DNA from: Enoplosus armatus
Taxonomy: Eukaryota > Chordata > Actinopteri > Centrarchiformes > Enoplosidae
DNA length: 64,000 nucleotides
Assembly: GCF_043641665.1 (NCBI RefSeq)
Contig: NC_092180.1
Location: 26,139,391-26,203,390 of the forward strand
Reading direction: 5' to 3'
How positions within the stretch are numbered: position 1 is the stretch's first letter; every line of letters begins with the position of its first letter. Positions 36,097-48,700 of the stretch are shown here, piece by piece. The notes beneath the pieces were generated by a model that did not search any database, had not been told where the DNA came from, and saw only the letters and a list, made by a program, of their open reading frames with translations. The position numbers were made by a program, and so were the translations under genes.

Positions 36097-37206
36097 TCCC
36101 TATTTTTCGTGGCATCAGACATCAAAGTGTTGTGAGTGGTTGTGTGCACGTTTTGCTGATGTGCTAATGTCATCTTACAGGTTTTGTAGTGGTTTAAAGT
36201 TACATGACTTAACCATTTGAACCCTTGGCTTCTTCACTACATGTCTTTGCCAGGCATGCCACACGCTGTTATATTCAGAATAAGCTGAGGTACTCAGAAA
36301 ATTTGCATGTGAGTAGGACTATACATGACATTTTAAATAGTTTGAGTGGTTTGTCCCTAAGTTTTCAACACAGGAGATACAGTAATATTAATGGCTTCCG
36401 TCGCTTTTATTTCTTTTCTTTTTCATACTTCTATTTGTTGGATAATCATGTTCTAAACTACATTTCCTGTAAACCTTCGGGGGATGCAAACAGAAAGTGT
36501 AATGTTGCCATGGAGTCAGTTTTTCTACTTCCTGTATTTCTTTATATTTTGGCAAATTTAAAAAGTCACGCAGAATTCGTTTCTAGTAGTCAGGGGAACA
36601 GACATGCAGGTACACACAACTGTCACTGGATTTACTTTTTATACCGAAGACAACTTAAAAACATGATAGTTATAAAGCAAGATCTGAAATGATGACTTTT
36701 TCTGTGATTTTGAAGCAGATTCATGAACCTTTTTTTTTACGCTTCTTTCGGAGTTCTTCTGCCCCACAGTGGCCAGAGAATCGTGGCCAGCTTTAAAAAG
36801 TCGCCTTTTCGCTGCCAGTATAATGCTGCCTCTAACTCTAATATCTAATCATTTTCCTTTGGGCCTTGACTCACTTCAAATCTTCAACTCAAACTGGCAT
36901 GAAACAAAGGCTAGGCGTATTGGATGGAACAGTAAATTGCATTTTTCTGCGCTGTCCTCTCTCACCCATTTTAACCTCCTAACCGCTGTTGAACAGTTAA
37001 GAGAGTAATTAAAAACATCTCTGCCTTTGATTCTGTGCAAACTGCTGCTCAGAGTACAGGTCAACAGTTGAGGCAGGGAATCTTAACTGTGCAATAAAAC
37101 ACACTGAAGAGGAGAGGGATATTAAAGGACCGCTACATACATAAGTAGCCGGCAGCAGTGTCAAAGCCCATGGAGCAATTTTACAATGAAAATGGAGTCT
37201 TGAGGG
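36097..37206. other. Noncoding stretch, no gene seen
   Basis: AT-rich unique sequence. The open frame 36225-36692 (155 codons, plus) was read and has no recognisable family features. Confidence 0.4.
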
Positions 37207-37262
37207 AATCAGAATCAGAATCAGAATCAGAAACTGTTTATTGCCAAGTAACATACATTACA
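37207..37262 (-). mobile_element. LINE/SINE 3' tail with (CTGATT)4
   Basis: On the plus strand four AATCAG units (37207-37232) lead into AAACTGTTTATTGCCAAGTA and ACATACATTACAAGGAA. Read on the minus strand this is a retrotransposon 3' end closing with tandem CTGATT units instead of poly-A. It is related in style to the tail at 16185-16232. The body upstream (beyond 37262) is not recognised. Confidence 0.6.
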
Positions 37263-38116
37263 AGGAATGCTATAAAATATTAAATCCTCCAAAAAATAGT
37301 ATTGTTTACAATCTTACAAACATTCATCCATCAAAGAAGTCTCTTTCTGTTATAAAATTGGGTTATTTCCAGTGCCACTTCAGCATCATTATAGCACTGA
37401 GAGTTGATATACAAATATTATTTGTAAAAAAAGGTATTTGCCACAGAGTTGCTAAAAATCCTAGCAAATATCTAGAACAGATGTTGGTTCTTAAGTAGTT
37501 TTTTGTCCTAGATAATAGATATGATTATTGTATAGATGAGCGATTTACCATAACACACCACCCAAATGTCCCAGTCAGGTTCCCGCCATCTGTTTAACGC
37601 CAGCATTTCTGGTCTTAAGCGTTCGTCATTACATGTGTGATGCAGCAGTTAATATGATCTTTAATGGCCTCTGTGATATGATGGCTTAGTTATTCTGCTG
37701 CTAAGATAAGGCCCGTAGAGAATAGTAAGCATGTTCCTGACAATAGCCAATAGAATAGCACGGTGCACGACAAGGTCACATGCAGTAGTAGTCACGGAGG
37801 CACCACACAATCAGCTGTATCCTAATTTAACACTTTAACACACACTCCCTGACTTTTAGAATCAACACCGTGGTGCGCTTGATTCTGCAGTTATTTCAGG
37901 ACACAAGGCTGCATTCACGTCACGTGGGATTGAAAGTGGTAAGTAAGTGGAATCCCATGGTCACGACTTGCGAGCATTACCGTTATTTCTTTAGACAACT
38001 TAAGATAACAACTCAGTGTCTAGTGTTGCTAATAATGTGTGGCTTGTGCTCTCTCTGTTGGGCTCATCTGCACAGTTGGCCATGTCTGCTCCAAAAAAAT
38101 AGTATGCAATTACAAG

Positions 38117-38149
<33 letters not shown>

Positions 38150-39419
38150 ATGTGGTGACTTTGACTGATAACTTCAGCCAATTTCTATTTGCAGATATTA
38201 TTCAGAGCAAAGTAGGTTATCTCAGAGCTATCAGAGTCCAGATGTAATGTTGGCATGTATTTACAAGTCGGGAACAGGTTATGGTTACTTTCAAATGACA
38301 TGGCCGCACTTGCTGCAGGCTACACATGGATTATCATAATACAAAGCAGTAAATGATCACAAGAAGAGGTAACATACTGTACTGCAACTGACTGATGATG
38401 AACAATTCAGTGGTTTGTCTATTCATTTTTAATAGATGTAGTGCGCATCCACACATCCACATCTACAACTCTGCGTCTGTTCTCTGTATCACTGCAGCCA
38501 GCTGCTGCCACCATCAACTGTCTTCATTGCAAACGAACTACTGGGAGGGTCTGGCCGAGATAAGCTTAGCCTCCTCTTCACTGCCTGGAGGCATCACTGC
38601 TGCTCGCTCCGCCGTCGGAGTGAAGAACCGCATTTCGGACAGCCAAACAACTTAACAGCTTGCACAATGAACGGTGCAGATTATATTACATTTTATAACA
38701 TTTTGTCACAGTCAAAGCAGATTTGTAGGAGTTCACTGCCGAGGAAATACAACAGAAAGAGGCAGAGAGCTCAGTCGGGTGGTGCTGCCGCCCTGCTAGC
38801 GGCTGGCTGGCCCTACTAGCCGCAGCTACATGCCGCTTGGAGCCAATAGCTAGAGTCGGATGGCCGCGCTTGTGCTCCAGTGCCAGACAAAAACACCTCA
38901 CTGTGAGTTTGACTGGGGATGATTTGTTGGAACGTGTTTGCCAACAAGAGTGCAGATGATGGTGCTGTGTGATCATGGGGGGAATTGTAACTTTCTTTGG
39001 AAAATTAAACTGGAAAAAAAATTACGCAGAAACAGAAACAATATAAACGTCAACTGCCTTATGGTGCCGTATAGACAGCAGCTAATTGGTTTTAGTTTTG
39101 CTGCAGTGCACTGCACAGAATACCAGTGGTGGAAAGTAACTGTTGTACTCTTTAATCCACTACATTTATCTGACAGCTATAGCTATTTGCTATTTTACAA
39201 ACTAAAAACATATGTTCCATTTATAAAATAGGATACTGTGCTATAGATTAAACTATGAAACAGTATATACATTCATTAAAATATGCTCCACCTCCACCAG
39301 CTTTAACATTAAAATTAAAGTGTTAAAGCAGCAGAAACAATATTCCAATAATATGCTATCTATAATAATGTTACTCTCTAAAAGGGAACCATTCTGCCCA
39401 GCAAGTACTTTTATATATA

Positions 39420-39421
<2 letters not shown>
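37263..39421. other. Noncoding stretch with poly-A and a GC-rich patch
   Basis: No gene. Holds a 29-base A run (38119-38147) and a GC-richer segment at about 38460-38940 with several short GCTAG/AGCCGC motifs that could be part of an unrecognised repeat. Confidence 0.35.
38119..38147. repeat. Poly-A tract, 29 bases
   Basis: Twenty-nine consecutive A. No retrotransposon body is recognised immediately upstream, so I do not call it a poly-A tail. Confidence 0.92.

Positions 39422-39465
<44 letters not shown>
39422..39465. repeat. (TA)22 microsatellite
   Basis: Perfect TA run of 44 bases, the longest TA array here, preceded by a shorter TA run at 39411-39418. Confidence 0.95.
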
Positions 39466-39468
<3 letters not shown>

Positions 39469-39563
39469 CTTTACGTACATTTTGCTGTTAATACTTTTGT
39501 ACTTTTACTTAATCTTGAATGCAGGACTTTTACTTGTACCAGAACGGTATGGTATTTCTTTAA

Positions 39564-39870
39564 ACTTAAAGGACCAGTGTGTAGGATTTAGTAGCTTCTA
39601 GTGGTGAGGTTGCAGATTGCAACCAACTGAATACCCCCCCCCCAAGCTGCCACTTCAACATAAAAACGCGAAAGGCCCTCTCTAGAGCCACTGTTTGGTT
39701 TGACCGTTGTGGACTACTGTAGAAACATGGCGGTGCAACATGGCGGGACTCCTTGGAAGAGGTCTCTAATGGAAATGCAACAATTCATAGTTTCAGGTAA
39801 TTATACACCGATTAAAGAATAATTGTGAATATTATATTCAATTTTTTGCCAATACAACCCCCTACATCAT
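39564..39870 (+). repeat. Interspersed repeat family C (hAT-like MITE?), 3' end diverged
   Basis: Begins AAAGGACCAGTGTGTAGGAT, then GGTTGCAGATTGCAACCAAC (7-bp hairpin GGTTGCA/TGCAACC), AAAAACGCGAAAGGCCCTCT, CTAGAGCCACTGTTTGG, CTACTGTAGAAACATGGCGG, and ends near TTGCCAATACAACCCCCTAC. From memory this is a well-spread teleost repeat whose intact copies end with the inverse of AGTGTGTAGGATTT. That right end is degraded here. The class assignment is an inference. Confidence 0.6.
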
Positions 39871-41764
39871 ATGATATCCTATGAGCCATACAAGTACTTC
39901 TTCCCCCATTGCAGAATACCAGCACAGATTGGACATCCACATGGAGGAATGGGAAACAAAGAAAGGAGGTTGCAAATCAAACTTAGAAGCAGATCAACAG
40001 CTCATACTTGTTAGGTACTTAGTCGTGATTTGTTAACTTGTTTAATGAAGTATGGTGTGTTTTGTAATTTGTTGATTTGCACAAAAAAAAAACAATGCTG
40101 AAGAAGACGTGTGTTAATGATAATGGTGGTGTTAATGATGATAATGCTGACGGCGACAGCTCTGAGCATTACATCTGCGGGATCAGTTCTAGTGATTTGA
40201 TGTTGTGTTCTCACTTTGTCTTATTTAGCTAATAGCTTTTTAGAAGTAGAAGTAACCCATGCAATATATATAATGAAATAATAATTTGAAATAACATCTG
40301 CCTATCAAAGCAGCCCCTGCCTGTTTAGAATGGGAAAAAAGCACAATATGAGCTGAGCAGAGCAAGGCACAATAGAGGTGCATTTTAAAATGCCACATAC
40401 TGTATTTTAGTCCTGTCAAAGGAGATGGCCGTGGCCATATTACAGCAGACAGCATTCTGTACTTGAGTGTTTGAATTGTTATCCCATTCTGCTTGGGAAA
40501 AAAAGCTCAGCCAAGATGATCCCATTTTAGGCTTTTACAATCCCCTCTCTTCATCTCTCCAGGGGCTTCGGAGTATTTTCTCAGCCCACGATGACTCATT
40601 GGTTTAGAAACTGAAATCTTTTTTCATGCAATTAAGTGCAGCTCTCTCTTTCACCCTCCATTTTGACACGCCTAGAGACGAAGATCAGTTCTACTTCAGG
40701 AGCAGATTGATCCTCCCTTCATTGAGAAAAGAATACAAAAATGAGGCCCTCTGCTTAGAAATGATTGTTAGGATCGTCAAGAGTTTTGACAGCCTTAATC
40801 AGAGAAGTGCTGAGATGCAATTTATATATAACTGCACCATATAATGGACATAATTACACAAAATAAGTGAAGCATCCTTTTAGCAGCGGGACATTATTAT
40901 TGCAGCATGGCCACAACAGAAAAAGAATACAGTCCACAAATACATACTGTAGGTGAAACATTCTCTACCACATGTTGACATGGAGTCACTCACATCCAGG
41001 TGTGAGACGCAGGTTTGTGCATTTTGCACCGTTCGGTGTCTCAACCACCCACGCCGAACATTGAAAAGTGTAAATAGGGAAAACAATAAGCTGCCATTTG
41101 CCTGGGTGCTCGCTGACGTGCGCACCTCGAATCACAGATTTAGAATCTATTCTGTTCCCCTGACTGGAGCTGACTGGGAGTCCACAGGGATTCAACCGAC
41201 CTCCCCAGCATAGCCAAAGGTCACACAGCAGAGGTATGGCTTTCTAATGCAATGCCCTTTTGTGGCGTCTGAACTGCCTGCATTGTATTCCCCTCACATA
41301 GACTTCTTGCGGGGAGAGGGAGGCTTTGAGAAGCCGGATAAGGAGAATAGCATTGACAGCAGTTCTAAAGGGCAATCATACAGATAATTCAGTCCAATGG
41401 CCCTCTTTATTGAGATTGAGGCGCCAGCACCTCTGATATTGTATAAACAAAACAATGGGCATTTCACCCTGTGATGGCCCAAAGACTCAGTGAGAGATGC
41501 CGAAAAAGGCATTTTTCTACTCTGACAACAGCTCAAGCAATGCTGTTTTCTGATAGAGCCGGCCAAGGAGAGCTGTGCTTCTGCCAAGCTGGCATCATCA
41601 TTCACTGAGCTAAAGTACAGAGTATGTTGTTGTGATGTCATGATGGTACATTTGGCAAGTTTCGGTCGTATCACGGTTGGCAAGTGAAAAACTCATTCTG
41701 AATTTCTATGATGTCTAGTTTTCAGGAACTTTGCAAACCAGTCTCGTTCATAGCTTCATTGGTC
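39871..41764. other. Noncoding stretch, no gene seen
   Basis: No repeat or gene recognised in about 1.9 kb of AT-rich sequence. Confidence 0.4.
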
Positions 41765-42275
41765 ACCATGCTAAAGGCATGGCTTTGTGGACGGCAATGC
41801 CAATCTGTCGGTTTGTCCGTCAGTTTGGTCCGTACTTAAACATCTCAACTAGCTACTATTCCATGGATTGCCATTAAATTTTACAAAGATATTCATGGTC
41901 CCCGGAAAATGAATCCTAATGAGTTCCCTAAACTTTCCTTTAGTGCCACGATGAGGTTCACCTTTGTAGCACTGACTGAAATGTCTCTACAACTATTGGG
42001 CAGATTGCCAATATTATTTGGTAAACACATTCATGTTGCTCTTGGGATGAATTGTAATAACTTTGGTGTTCCCCTGACTTTTCGTCTAGCGGTACCACCT
42101 GGTCACAAGCTGTTCTAGTAAGCAAATGTTATCACGCTAATATGCTAAATTAAGATGTTGAACACGGTAAACAATATGCCTGCTTAACATCAGCATGTTA
42201 GCATTGTCATTGTGAGCATGTTAGCATGATGTGACAGTCACATACGGCACTGCTGCAGCCTCTTAGTCTTGTTTC
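41765..42275 (+). repeat. Interspersed repeat family A, near-complete copy
   Basis: The most complete copy in the window. It has two related half-units: the first with CATCTCAACTAGCTACTATT, ATTCATGGTCCCCGG and ATGAATCCTAATGA; the second with GAAATGTCTCTACAACTATT, CATTCATGTTGC, GGGATGAATTGTAATAACTT and CCCCTGACTTTTCGTCTAGC. These are followed by the TTAGCATG-rich 3' section (42120-42240) and CAGCCTCTTAGTCTTGTTTC. The internal two-fold repetition of a phrase of the form [CAACTATTGG..GATTGCCAT..ATTCATG..GATGAAT] suggests that the family arose by internal duplication. No protein frame or clear inverted ends seen. Confidence 0.75.
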
Positions 42276-42303
42276 TGGGAAAGTTATATACTTCACCTTC
42301 AGT

Positions 42304-42780
42304 TTAACCCTTTCACGCATAGTGGTCACCACGGTGGACAGCTATTCAAAAGCTGTGTTCTTGTATATGCATGGGTTTTAATGGTATAGTTGGCACGTCA
42401 ACCACCACAGTGGACGCTAGTGCGTCATCCCATACACTGCCACCCACTGGCCAGCCGTTGTAAGTGCAACACAAGTGTCTCAAAACCAAGATGGCCGACG
42501 GAAGGCCAGAAACGCTGAGCAGCTCAGGAACACCTTGCCAATCCTTCTATAGTAGGAGACCCTTGCAGGTTAATACAATTTGGTAACATCAAGTAACAAC
42601 TAAGGAGTAATACAATTGTTAAAATTTCCATTTTATTCATTGGTGTGTTAAATACATATTTCTCCAGTTGAAAACTCAAACGCATGCTGTCCACCCGAGT
42701 GGACATGTGAAGAACTTTGAAGAATGAACGTTTGAAAAAAGTAAAAAAAAATAATTTCATGCCTAAAGAGAAATAAAAAC
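42304..42780 (+). mobile_element. piggyBac-like nonautonomous element, left end
   Basis: TTAA (42304-42307) is followed by CCCTTTCACGCATAGTGGTC, i.e. the TTAA target plus CCC start expected of piggyBac-superfamily elements. Subterminal motifs repeat: CACCACGGTGGAC at 42327-42339, CACCACAGTGGAC at 42403-42415 and an inverted-type GTCCACCCGAGTGGAC at 42689-42704. The expected right end (..GGGTTAA) is not found, so the right boundary is approximate and the copy is probably truncated or diverged. No transposase frame is present. The assignment rests on the end sequence and on memory of similar fish elements. Confidence 0.5.
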
Positions 42781-42789
42781 ACTTAGGAA

Positions 42790-45700
42790 AAAAATCCTGA
42801 CTGAGGCTGTCATAATTACGTACCTGGAGTTACAGGAATTTCACCTGACCGCTACAATATGGTAGACCGTCCCCACTTTCTACAGTGATCTAATTCATGT
42901 GAGCAAACAAAAACAGCTCAAGCATATATATTGTGATGGCAGCTAAACCGCAGGAATGATACCAACACAATTTATGCGTATTATCACCTCTGCAGGACGT
43001 ACAGTATAAAATGTATAGTCAGTGATGTCTCTGTGACGGACAATTATCTTGAGAACGCGGTTGATGCTGCTGATACTGTGTTAGACCAACAGCTTGTTTG
43101 TATGTTCAAATATTCTTTTAATGTCTGATGCAACCTGTTGCAAGACCAGACAATGAGAGCAGGAGAAGGCTGCTAGCAGATATGGGATTAGGGGAAAAAA
43201 GTAATTTATCCCCTCCTAGCAATTAGAGCATATTATCTTTGTAATTACTATTATTATCACAGTTAAAAAGGAAAGCATTTGTAAAAAGTGGTGTTCACGA
43301 CACTGCACATTACTCCCTTATTATGTTAAAATTCTTATTAAAAATCTGAAAGTGCAATTATGTCAGCTGGCGAAGAGTCATTAAATCTAGCATGAAAGCC
43401 TTCCCTGATATCAAATGGTGAGATTCAGCCTCTCTTCTAGCCAAACTCTCTCGCCACAATACAGCAGAGCTCTGTCACGCTCTGCAAAGGCTCAACAAAG
43501 GACACTGCAGTCCCATTAGCCAAGTAAACAAATCAGAGAGTGAAATGAGATGCTTTTTATACTGAAACAATGGATTTCCCATAGGAGAAAATATGGCGGG
43601 AGATGAAACCCAATAATGAGGCACGTGCTCTTATAGAAACCCTGAGATGGGAGGCTTGAGTGAAACAGGCCCTATCCATGCTAAAGAGATGAAACATCCT
43701 GACGACGGTTTATGGATTGAAATGAGAATGCTCTGTGTTTGGGATTTACTCGCAATTCTGGAGTATCCGAGATGAGAGAGGCGCAATTTAGCATTCACAG
43801 CGAGACACGTGCATTCATCTGATCATTTAAGAGGTAAATCTGATTTGGAGATGTTTTTGACCATATACTGTATTGCATTACACTACTTTTGCCAGTGTGA
43901 GGGTGAAATTGCAGGATTTGCCGCAAAAGAGAAGGATGCAAATTCACATTGTCAAAACTGCGAGTTCCTATCCCCATTAATACCTATTTTCCACAAAAAT
44001 GTGTAATGTAAAAACATGTGCTGCTGAAAATCAATTTACTATCTTAAACCGTCATATTCCCCCTCACCTACCAGTCTGCCTGCAATTATTGTGCAGCAGC
44101 TACATCTGCAAATGTGAGCCTCCCCCTGAGTGCAAATGCCATTTTTTAATTTCTTTTCTTTTCTTTTTTTTTTGTGAGCATGCGACTCTGAAGCCAGAGA
44201 AGATTAGAACTGGATAGTGGCGACACTTGCCTTTAGAAGGGAGGAGCTCTTGGGGGACACAAGGTTGGTGGCTTCATCTCTGTCTGAGACAGAGGAGACC
44301 CTCCCCACAGCTGCTTTAACACAGAGATGCTCTAAGTATATCTGACAGAGTATTGATTATCTCAGGTCTCATGTGCAGCAGGACTGCATTAGCTCACAAC
44401 AGCCAAACAGACATCTCGCACACATACGGGCCCCCAATGACCTCAAGACAGATGGCTGGAAAATACTGTCAAATCGCAGCGTGGACACACTTTCTGAAAG
44501 CACAGAACAGGGCACACCTGTAAAGAGCATAAATACTACTTCTTTATTATAATCAGGCTAGGGATAATGAAGTTTTTTCCTACATGATTGCACAGTTCAA
44601 ACTGAAGACTTTGTTTTAATGCTTCAGAAGCACATGGTGCGCGTCACTTCAAAATCTATAATCAGAAAGAAGAACTGATTTATATATGAGTACACAAAAG
44701 AATTGGCGTCAAATGAATGAAATTAACATGTTGTCATGCAAGTAGCAAGTAGTTTGACGTGACTGTACATAGTGAGGACTGATGGTGGGATGGGTGACTG
44801 TGGTTGAAGCAGGAATTAAATGGATGATAAAGCTGATTTTATTGATTTTTTGGCAACTTATTGGGGGCAGAATAACCCAACAAGCTGAGAAATACACACA
44901 TTTTTAACCCTATAAAGTTGTTCAACCTCAAAATTACGTTTACTAATTTGGTTTGCCAGTTATGTATTGAGGGAAATGTAAATGCAGTGAATGAGTGAAG
45001 TGAAAACAAAGTGCTGAAACTGTAATTTGAACCATGACGCTTGTTCTTGTACCACATCCACCTTGGCTGTGGTGGATGGACGGCATACAAAGCACAGGTG
45101 TGACGCTGAAGATCAGGGAAATATCATGTTTTCAGTTAGACAATAACTTCATATTACTTGACCCCTTATTAATGAAAAAAATATTATTCATGCGCCTTTC
45201 TACCTTTTTCTTATTCCACTCAGTCGCGGTAAACCATTGTGTCACATTTAAGCTTAATAAACCTTTCATGAAGGGGAGATGTAACCTGAAATGTCACATG
45301 TCACAGTTAATGTTCAGGTCGGGGAACTGAGACTGTTCATGATATAAAATGCAATAGAAAACTGCATGTACACGCCCCCTATAAACTCCAATGCAAGAGC
45401 TCTCTGCATTAACGTGGCACACCAAGATGACATTTCCATGTTTGATCAATCATTTATCAAATATCAGCCGTAATTTGACAGTAAAGTATGATACCTGTGC
45501 TTATTCTACAAATCTGGCTATATTGTTTTAGCTTGTCATATTACTATCTGTTCTGATGGTGCTGAGTGTGTTTATATGTCTGCTTCTCCACATTGTACCT
45601 GCACACACCTGCTCCCTCCCACTATCTTTATTACACATAATATTAATGTAGAGCAGGGCGGTGGGTGACATTTTTATTGAATTATTTACAAGGGAAAATA

Positions 45701-48700
45701 ATGACGGTGGGGTCTCAGCACTAAACAAATAAATAAATCAGATCCCTAATCAAATCCAGGGATGATGTATGTGGAGCCGGATGTTATTAGGTTAGGTGAT
45801 AGGTGTCAGCTCTCACAATCCCAGCAGTGGAAGAGTGCATGCATTTGTACAAGGGAAATAATTGGAATTTACCTCTGTGTTGTTTTTTTTGTGTTGTTTT
45901 GTTTTTTGTTTTTTTTTACATCTGATTCTCCATCTCAGGCAATCAGATGACGTGAAGATTGAGTAAACCACAGTTGGAAGTTTTATTAGACTCTAAAACT
46001 TAACACAGTGCTTTGTGACATCTTGTGAGTTTCTTTGCTGCCGATGTCCATCTTTTATTTGTTATTCTAACCATCTTCGGTTATTGATTGAACATAAAAT
46101 ACAGAATTGATATGGGAAACAAAATCAACAAAAACTCAAATGTGATGTTTTCAAATGTATAAATGACATTGTTTTTTCAGTTCAAAAGTCCCTTAGGGCC
46201 AAATATGGAAACACCAACATGTATTGATGGTTGGCTTTAAAAAAAACCCCAAAACAACCAAAAACAATTTCTTTTTCGGCAAAAGTCAGATTTCTTTTGG
46301 GTTTCTCCTCCTGCACACAACCGACTGCACATGAAGAGGGTAGGCATCCCTTGCAGCAAACAAGCACCTTTACAAGAAGCTAAAGACCTCCTGCTAACAT
46401 GTGAGTCTGGCAAGTTTTGACGTGCTGTCCTGTTCACTCATCATTCTCTTTTCACAGGTCTACCAACAACAGATAACCCCCCGTGAAATCTCTCTCGGAC
46501 TTACCCATGAGATGATTGTCTCTTGATTCCTGCCCCAAACCGTTGGCTTGGCCCAGGAATACATGAAATATAAATGTTCTGAACCTTTAGGAGTACATAG
46601 GACAAAGCATTGTTTTTGGAGTAGTTGTAGAGTTGATTGAAAGCGGGTTGTAGAGTTTACTGGCAATAAATCTGAGACAGGGAGAGAAAGAGGGGAAGAG
46701 ATCCAGTTTGGATCTCTCTTTCATGATGAACCCCAATCATTCTTTCCACTCTGCCACTGTCACTGTGTGCTCCCACTCAATCAACGGAGCCTGCAGTCCA
46801 CTCTTACCCTCCCAGAAAGTAAGGCACCAGGAAATATTCCTCTATTCAAGTACTATTTCTCATTCCTGTTTGCATTTCCTTCTTAGGAACCGTGAGCATT
46901 AATGTAAGTTAGGCCCATAATGGAAGGTGGCTTTTTATGAAACACCTTTTCTTGCATGCAGTGACACTGCAGACAGAGTCATTAAGGGTTACATTTCATT
47001 TCCTTGTCATTTGCTGTGATGCTTGACTGGTTGTTGGAAAGGAGGCCTGCAGAGGTACAAAATAAACTAAAATAGTGATGAACTGCTGAGTGTGGCAGAG
47101 TGTTTCTGGTTATTTTATGTTTTGATAGGCTATGTGACTGCACGGAAACAATTAGTAAATAAAGGTTCCTTTAGTCTCATTTCCCTCACTGTCTTGATGG
47201 CTGGCTAAACTGCCGCTCTCTCTCTCTACTTCACTCAGTCTTTATCTGTCTATTTTTTTTGGAGTAGTTGAAAAGCCTGCTACATAACTTTGTATTAATG
47301 TCAACTAACATTGCGTAAGAAATTTCCGTCTGTACCCTCGAGGCTTGGGTTTGACCCAACACTATTGCCATACAAGAGCATCAATGTTTAAGTGCGTTTC
47401 CACTCTTTCTTTTTTTTCAATTTACGCCTTAAAACTTTAGTGGAAACACCAGAAATTCTAATAAAATGTTGAAATATTGCTAAAATGTTGTTACCCTTGG
47501 CTGAGGTGGAAAAGTTTGTATCGTGAACGTAATTCCTATGGATACTGGGCTGGATTGACCAGTCAGCACTGCAGCTTCAACCCCTGAAAACTGCCAGGAA
47601 ATACTACCCATACGTCTAGCAGGGAGTTTTTCTGGAGCCCAGAAACTAAATTTAGACTGGACTGTGGTTCCGTGGACTACGCTCAAAACAGGTTCCTGAA
47701 TCCCTAAAAGGGTTCCTGTGTTCCTGGAGAAGTTCCAGCAGTAGAAAAGGGCTCCCAGTCACAGTTGTAGAGAGTTGAAAGTGACTATTTGTTTAATATT
47801 TTCTCAGCATTAGCTCTGCTTTCTGTTGATTTTAAAACACTGCTTAGGGTTATGATTCTTGTAGATGTGGTAATAATTACAAACCAAAACCTCAAATAAG
47901 AGCAGAAATTAGATGATCAAACTAAATTTAATGGCGCCAGGCACCGCTTTTGCATCCATTAGTGTATCACCACCAGGAATAAATTAATTAGAAAAGCACA
48001 ACATGTTAATAACTTAAAATATTGCAATGAAATAACCAAATCTGAAACCTTTTTTGTCCCACCTACTTGTCCAATTGACTTTAGGGCCCCTTTTGACATA
48101 GCAGAGGTTCACAATGAGATAATCCCCTCATTGAGGCAATAATAAGTGTATGGAGGAGGTGAGGAAGTCAATGGACAATTAACTTCAATTGACATTGAAT
48201 GGACAATATCTCTAAATGCATTTACAGATGTACAGTGGCTGGACTAGCTGGAAATAAAAGGAATTAAAATTAGACCACTGTTCACAGCTGAAGCCTATTA
48301 TCCCAACACAGAGGAAGAGAGTGAGATATAGTGAGTGTGTGTGTCAGAATGACACAGCGAGAAAGAGTGAAAACGCAAGAGAGGGAGAGAAAGAGGACAA
48401 GACCACAGACGGAGGGAAGCAAAGTTGAGAGCCATTAGTGAAAAAAAAAAGGGAAAAGTTCCCCCCCTAAAAATGACCTCAGGTGAAAATGAGATAACTT
48501 TCCCTCTTTTTATGGCTTCCACAATGAGGTATTATCAGCTAGAAAAGGGCAGAAGGCGGGGAAAGTGAGATGAGGATGAGTGTGTAATGGTGAGGGAGGG
48601 ATCTCCATTGATATATCCGTCCAAAATGGAGGGCCTGGAACTGACAGGGCCCAAGAGGAGCTTCTGCAAAGAGCCGGAGAGAGATAAGGGGGTCATTATT

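Noticed and set aside
47392..47760. Small DNA transposon (GTTTCCACT / AGTGGAAAC inverted pair and GGTTCCTG-rich sequence)
   Set aside because: Suggestive of a known style of fish element, but the ends and target duplication could not be placed, so it is mentioned only within the long noncoding entry.
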